Below are positions 6,118 through 8,460 of a DNA stretch of 8,460 nt, piece by piece. The notes under the pieces were generated by a model that saw nothing but the letters and a program-made list of their open reading frames with translations, did no database searches and was not told the origin of the DNA. The stretch covers positions 1 to 8,460 of the forward strand of contig JBEBAU010000004.1 of the NCBI GenBank assembly GCA_041158765.1, read 5' to 3'. The first letter of the stretch is position 1, and each line of letters starts with the position of its first letter. The translations under genes and the position numbers were made by a program. This stretch comes from JAQBRD01 sp041158765 (GTDB lineage Bacteria > Patescibacteriota > Minisyncoccia > Phycocordibacterales > PALSA-1337).

Positions 6118-6271
6118 AATGTAACTTTTGTTTCGGTTCAGAGTTTTGGTTTTTTTGATGTGATGTATTGATTTGAAAAGGACTCAAAAAATGCGACGTG
6201 AAAAGCATAAAAAATGCCTCAAAAACACACTCTTTGAGCCCATTTCAAATATTTTTCAATGTCCTGAATTA
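6118..6271 (-). promoter_or_regulatory. Long 5' leader with hairpin and repeats upstream of the membrane protein gene
   Basis: The predicted transcript carries about 154 nt before the ATG at 6117. It contains a 6-bp stem CTCAAA/TTTGAG (6233-6238 with 6218-6223 on the minus strand, 9-nt loop) followed closely by six T (6214-6209), which has the form of a weak terminator or attenuator. Direct copies of AAAAAATGC (6186-6194, 6209-6217) and CTCAAAAA (6183-6190, 6218-6225), given as read on the plus strand, allow alternative pairings. A 19-codon reading frame beginning at 6243 overlaps the hairpin but has no ribosome binding site. I do not recognise a known riboswitch. Confidence 0.4.
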
Positions 6272-6277
6272 GCCGGT

Positions 6278-6306
6278 ATTATAGCATTTATAATGCGAAA
6301 TGTCAA
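6278..6306 (-). promoter_or_regulatory. Perfect-consensus sigma-70 promoter with extended -10
   Basis: On the minus strand, TTGACA (6301-6306) and TATAAT (6278-6283) are separated by exactly 17 bp, and TG precedes the -10 by one base (TGCTATAAT). All twelve core positions match the consensus. Transcription should begin near 6271, giving a leader of about 154 nt before the ATG at 6117. It lies after the rpoC terminator, so it serves the 194-residue membrane protein gene or a leader RNA. Confidence 0.9.
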
Positions 6307-6347
6307 TGTAATTACACCTACACACAATGCCAGTAACCAAACCACCA

Positions 6348-6384
6348 CGCAAAACAAAAACGGCCCTCAATAGAGCCGTTTCTG
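6348..6384 (-). terminator. Intrinsic terminator after rpoC
   Basis: AAACGGC (6358-6364) pairs with GCCGTTT (6375-6381) around a 10-nt loop. On the minus strand the stem is followed by TTTTTGTTTTGC, a U-rich tract. It begins about 50 bp past the rpoC stop, so rpoC appears to end its operon here rather than read into ribosomal protein genes. Confidence 0.8.
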
Positions 6385-6430
6385 TTTTCTTTTTGCCGCG
6401 CACCTTGTGTGCTTCGCGCAACTAACTTAC

Positions 6431-8460
6431 TTACCCTTCAATCTCTGTTGGCACAGCATCGTGTGCTGTTGCAACCATGAGATTCTTTGGTGAGCCAGGG
6501 AAACCGGTACCTGCAGGAATGAGTCGTCCGATGATGACGTTTTCCATGAGGCCTTGGAGTGTATCCTTGCTACCTCGAACTGCATTGTTGATGAGGATTC
6601 GTGTTGTGTGCTGGAATGATGCTGCTGAAAGGAAACTCTTTCGTGAAAGTGAAACTTCAGTAATTCCCATCGCTACAGGATCTGCCTTTGCTACTTCAGC
6701 TCCAGCCTCCTTTGCTTTGGCATTCTCTTCTTGGAAGAGCGCTTCATCAGTAATTTCACCTTCTGCGAGATTTGTACCTCCACCGCTCACAACTTCTCGT
6801 CGTGAGAACATCTGCTTCACGATGATTTCAATGTGCTTTCGAGACACTGTTTCACCCTGAAGTTCGTAAATCTTTCCGATTTCGGTAATAACATACTCCT
6901 TCGCCTTTTCAACACCTGCATACTTGAATATTTCTTCGATATCAGCAGAACCGTCAGTGAGAAGATCTCCCTTCTTCACCTTGTCCCCTGCCTTCACGAG
7001 CGGAACACGCTTGTATGTGAATGTGTATTCAACTTCTGCAACCTGACCCTTACCAGTCTTAGTGGTCTTTGGTCGATCTTCTGCATCTGCAAGAAGCTTG
7101 ATAACCTTCTCCTTTCCAAGATCGCTCACCTCAGTGATGGTACCGTCAACGGTAGCAACAACTGCAGGATTCTTTGGTCGGCGCTTCTCGAAGACTTCTT
7201 CAACTCGAGGAAGACCTTGTGTAATGTCTCCACCAACTGACGCTGTACCTCCGGCATGGAATGTACGCATTGTGAGCTGTGTACCAGGCTCTCCGATCGC
7301 TTGAGCAGCAACTGTACCAACTGCTTCTCCGAGATCAACGAGGCGGTTCTTTCCGAGATCAATACCGTAACACTGAACACAAACACCCTTCACACTTCGA
7401 CATGCAAGTGGTGATCGAACTGCAACTGCAGTGATACCAGCTTCTTCAATCTTGAGTGCTTCACCCTTAGTGAGGAGATGGCCCTTTTTGTAGAGAACTG
7501 CTCCGCTCGCATCAGTAACGTCTGCTGCAAGTACGCGTCCACGAATGTTCTTTGAAATTGGGATATCAATTCCTGAAGCCGTCTGCTTTTTGATAGTGAT
7601 TGATTCTTTTGTACCACAATCGTCTTCGGTAACCATCACATCCTGTGCCACCACGAAGAGCTTTCGAGTGAGGTATCCGGCCTTTGCAGTGTTAAGTGCT
7701 GTGTCAGTAAGACCCTTTCGAGAACCGTGTGTAGTAATGAAGTATTCAATCGGTGTAAGACCCTCCTTAGAACATGAGAGAATTGGGAATTCGATTGTTT
7801 CACCTGAAGTAGATGAAATAAGTCCCTTCATACCCGCCATCTGTGTAATCTGAGAGTACGAACCTCGAGCTCCAGAGTTCACCATGTCATACACTGATCC
7901 CATTCGACTAAGTGATGCTGGAATAAGCTTTTCAACATCAGACTTTGCTTTGTGCCAAATTTCAACGTTCTTTCGAAGTCGCTCTTCTTCTGTAAGAAGA
8001 CCTTCATTGAACTGGTGCATAACGAGATCTGAATGTGTCTTCGCTTTACTAATAACTTCTGTCTTACCTTGAGGAATAACAACGTCATCAATACCCCATG
8101 TTGTTCCAGAGTATGTTGTGTACTTGAAACCGAAAGCCTTGATGCTGTCGAGCACAGGAGCGATTTTATTTGCTCCATAAATGCCAATCATGTCGTCAAT
8201 AATAGAAGCGAGTTTCTTTCGATCAACCTCTTTGTTGATGAAAGGATACTGTGCAGGAAGAATTTCGTTGAAAAGAATTCGGCCGACAGTTGTTTCAAAC
8301 AACTTACCATCAAACTGAGCATACTTTGCAGTGTTTGCTTCATCTGTAGGTGGCATAACCTTGACCTTCGCACGAAGATTCAATGCACCGAAGCTGTGAG
8401 CTGTAACTGCGGCTTGTGGATCTTCGAAGATCATTCCTTCACCTTTCACATTGTCGACAG
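6431..8460 (-). CDS. rpoC: RNA polymerase subunit beta' (RpoC), C-terminal part, cut by the right edge
   Basis: About 676 codons of the largest polymerase subunit; the frame is open at 8460, and the GTG at 8449 is internal (VKGEGM is a normal internal RpoC motif). The catalytic NADFDGD motif lies just outside. Numbered from 8449: bridge helix region YSQITQMAGMKGL (198-210); HGSRKGLTDTALNTAKAGYL (241-260); DVMVTEDDCGT (270-280); the second zinc site with C278, C350, C357 and C360; trigger loop region EAVGTVAAQAIGEPGTQLTM (375-394) and RTFHAGG (395-401), running directly into TQGLPRVEEVFE (410-421). The large trigger-loop insertion of E. coli is therefore absent, as in Gram-positive enzymes. 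The C-terminal LSRKSFLSAASFQHTTRIL (601-619) and GRLIPAGTG (641-649), which form part of the omega-binding end, are intact. The TAA at 6431 is followed within a few codons by in-frame TAG. Zinc and active-site residues seem normal. Confidence 0.97.
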   Translation of the reverse strand, partial: VDNVKGEGMIFEDPQAAVTAHSFGALNLRAKVKVMPPTDEANTAKYAQFDGKLFETTVGRILFNEILPAQYPFINKEVDRKKLASIIDDMIGIYGANKIAPVLDSIKAFGFKYTTYSGTTWGIDDVVIPQGKTEVISKAKTHSDLVMHQFNEGLLTEEERLRKNVEIWHKAKSDVEKLIPASLSRMGSVYDMVNSGARGSYSQITQMAGMKGLISSTSGETIEFPILSCSKEGLTPIEYFITTHGSRKGLTDTALNTAKAGYLTRKLFVVAQDVMVTEDDCGTKESITIKKQTASGIDIPISKNIRGRVLAADVTDASGAVLYKKGHLLTKGEALKIEEAGITAVAVRSPLACRSVKGVCVQCYGIDLGKNRLVDLGEAVGTVAAQAIGEPGTQLTMRTFHAGGTASVGGDITQGLPRVEEVFEKRRPKNPAVVATVDGTITEVSDLGKEKVIKLLADAEDRPKTTKTGKGQVAEVEYTFTYKRVPLVKAGDKVKKGDLLTDGSADIEEIFKYAGVEKAKEYVITEIGKIYELQGETVSRKHIEIIVKQMFSRREVVSGGGTNLAEGEITDEALFQEENAKAKEAGAEVAKADPVAMGITEVSLSRKSFLSAASFQHTTRILINNAVRGSKDTLQGLMENVIIGRLIPAGTGFPGSPKNLMVATAHDAVPTEIEG

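Noticed and set aside
5942..6208. Minus-strand 88-codon frame covering the leader and the start of the membrane protein gene
   Set aside because: It is out of frame with the signal-anchor gene, and most of it is leader sequence with no family resemblance. The 194-residue frame explains the region better.
6187..6243. A 19-codon leader peptide in the long leader
   Set aside because: It overlaps the hairpin, which is suggestive, but it has no ribosome binding site and no run of regulatory codons. Too short to support without conservation.
6386..6430. GC-rich hairpin-like stretch between the rpoC stop and its terminator
   Set aside because: The GCGC and GCAC/GTGC pairings are short and mutually exclusive. 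The better stem with a T tract is at 6358-6381.
8447..8449. GTG at 8449 as a true gene start
   Set aside because: The frame stays open to the window edge with VDN before it, and the sequence around it matches internal RpoC, not an N-terminus.
1..8460. UGA reassignment (to Gly or Trp), as known in some CPR groups
   Set aside because: All six long genes are complete in the standard code, with TAA or TAG stops and normal Gly and Trp codons. Absence of TGA stops in so few genes means little.

Overview
All genes in this window lie on the minus strand, so transcription runs from high to low coordinates. The content suggests a streamlined bacterium, most likely Candidate Phyla Radiation (Patescibacteria, Parcubacteria-like). 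That is an inference from three things: compact housekeeping genes with little spacing, almost no Shine-Dalgarno motifs, and a Bro-N gene and small unrecognised proteins between core genes. No rRNA or marker outside these genes is available to prove it. The standard genetic code fits: every complete gene ends in TAA or TAG, and no internal TGA needs reassignment.

Layout in order of transcription. (1) 8460-6431: the C-terminal part of RNA polymerase beta' (rpoC), cut by the right edge and closed by an intrinsic terminator near 6358-6381. (2) 6306-6118: a perfect sigma-70 promoter (TTGACA, 17 bp, TATAAT with an extended -10 TG) and a leader of about 150 nt with hairpins and repeats. (3) 6117-5533: a membrane-anchored, probably surface-exposed 194-residue protein of unknown function, followed by a terminator and two more small palindromes. 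(4) 5387-4977: a small unrecognised helical protein with a four-residue tandem repeat. (5) 4944-4909: a good promoter driving an apparent operon pyrD-dnaG-rpoD, with gaps of 4 and 12 bp, which closes with a perfect 20-bp-stem terminator at 442-488. (6) 413-348: AT-rich degenerate repeats. (7) 301-1: the N-terminal part of a Bro-N (antirepressor-like) protein, cut by the left edge.

The operon couples primase and the primary sigma factor, as in the classical rpsU-dnaG-rpoD macromolecular synthesis operon, but the first gene is a pyrimidine-biosynthesis enzyme. Together with rpoC, the window therefore carries parts of replication initiation, transcription initiation, transcription elongation and UMP synthesis. 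The most interesting points are a class-2-like dihydroorotate dehydrogenase with a class-1-type Cys at the catalytic-base position, the strong promoter and structured leader in front of the unknown surface protein, the histone-H1-like tail on the sigma factor, and low-complexity insertions in the primase. I see no wholly new multigene system, mobile element, CRISPR array or RNA gene.
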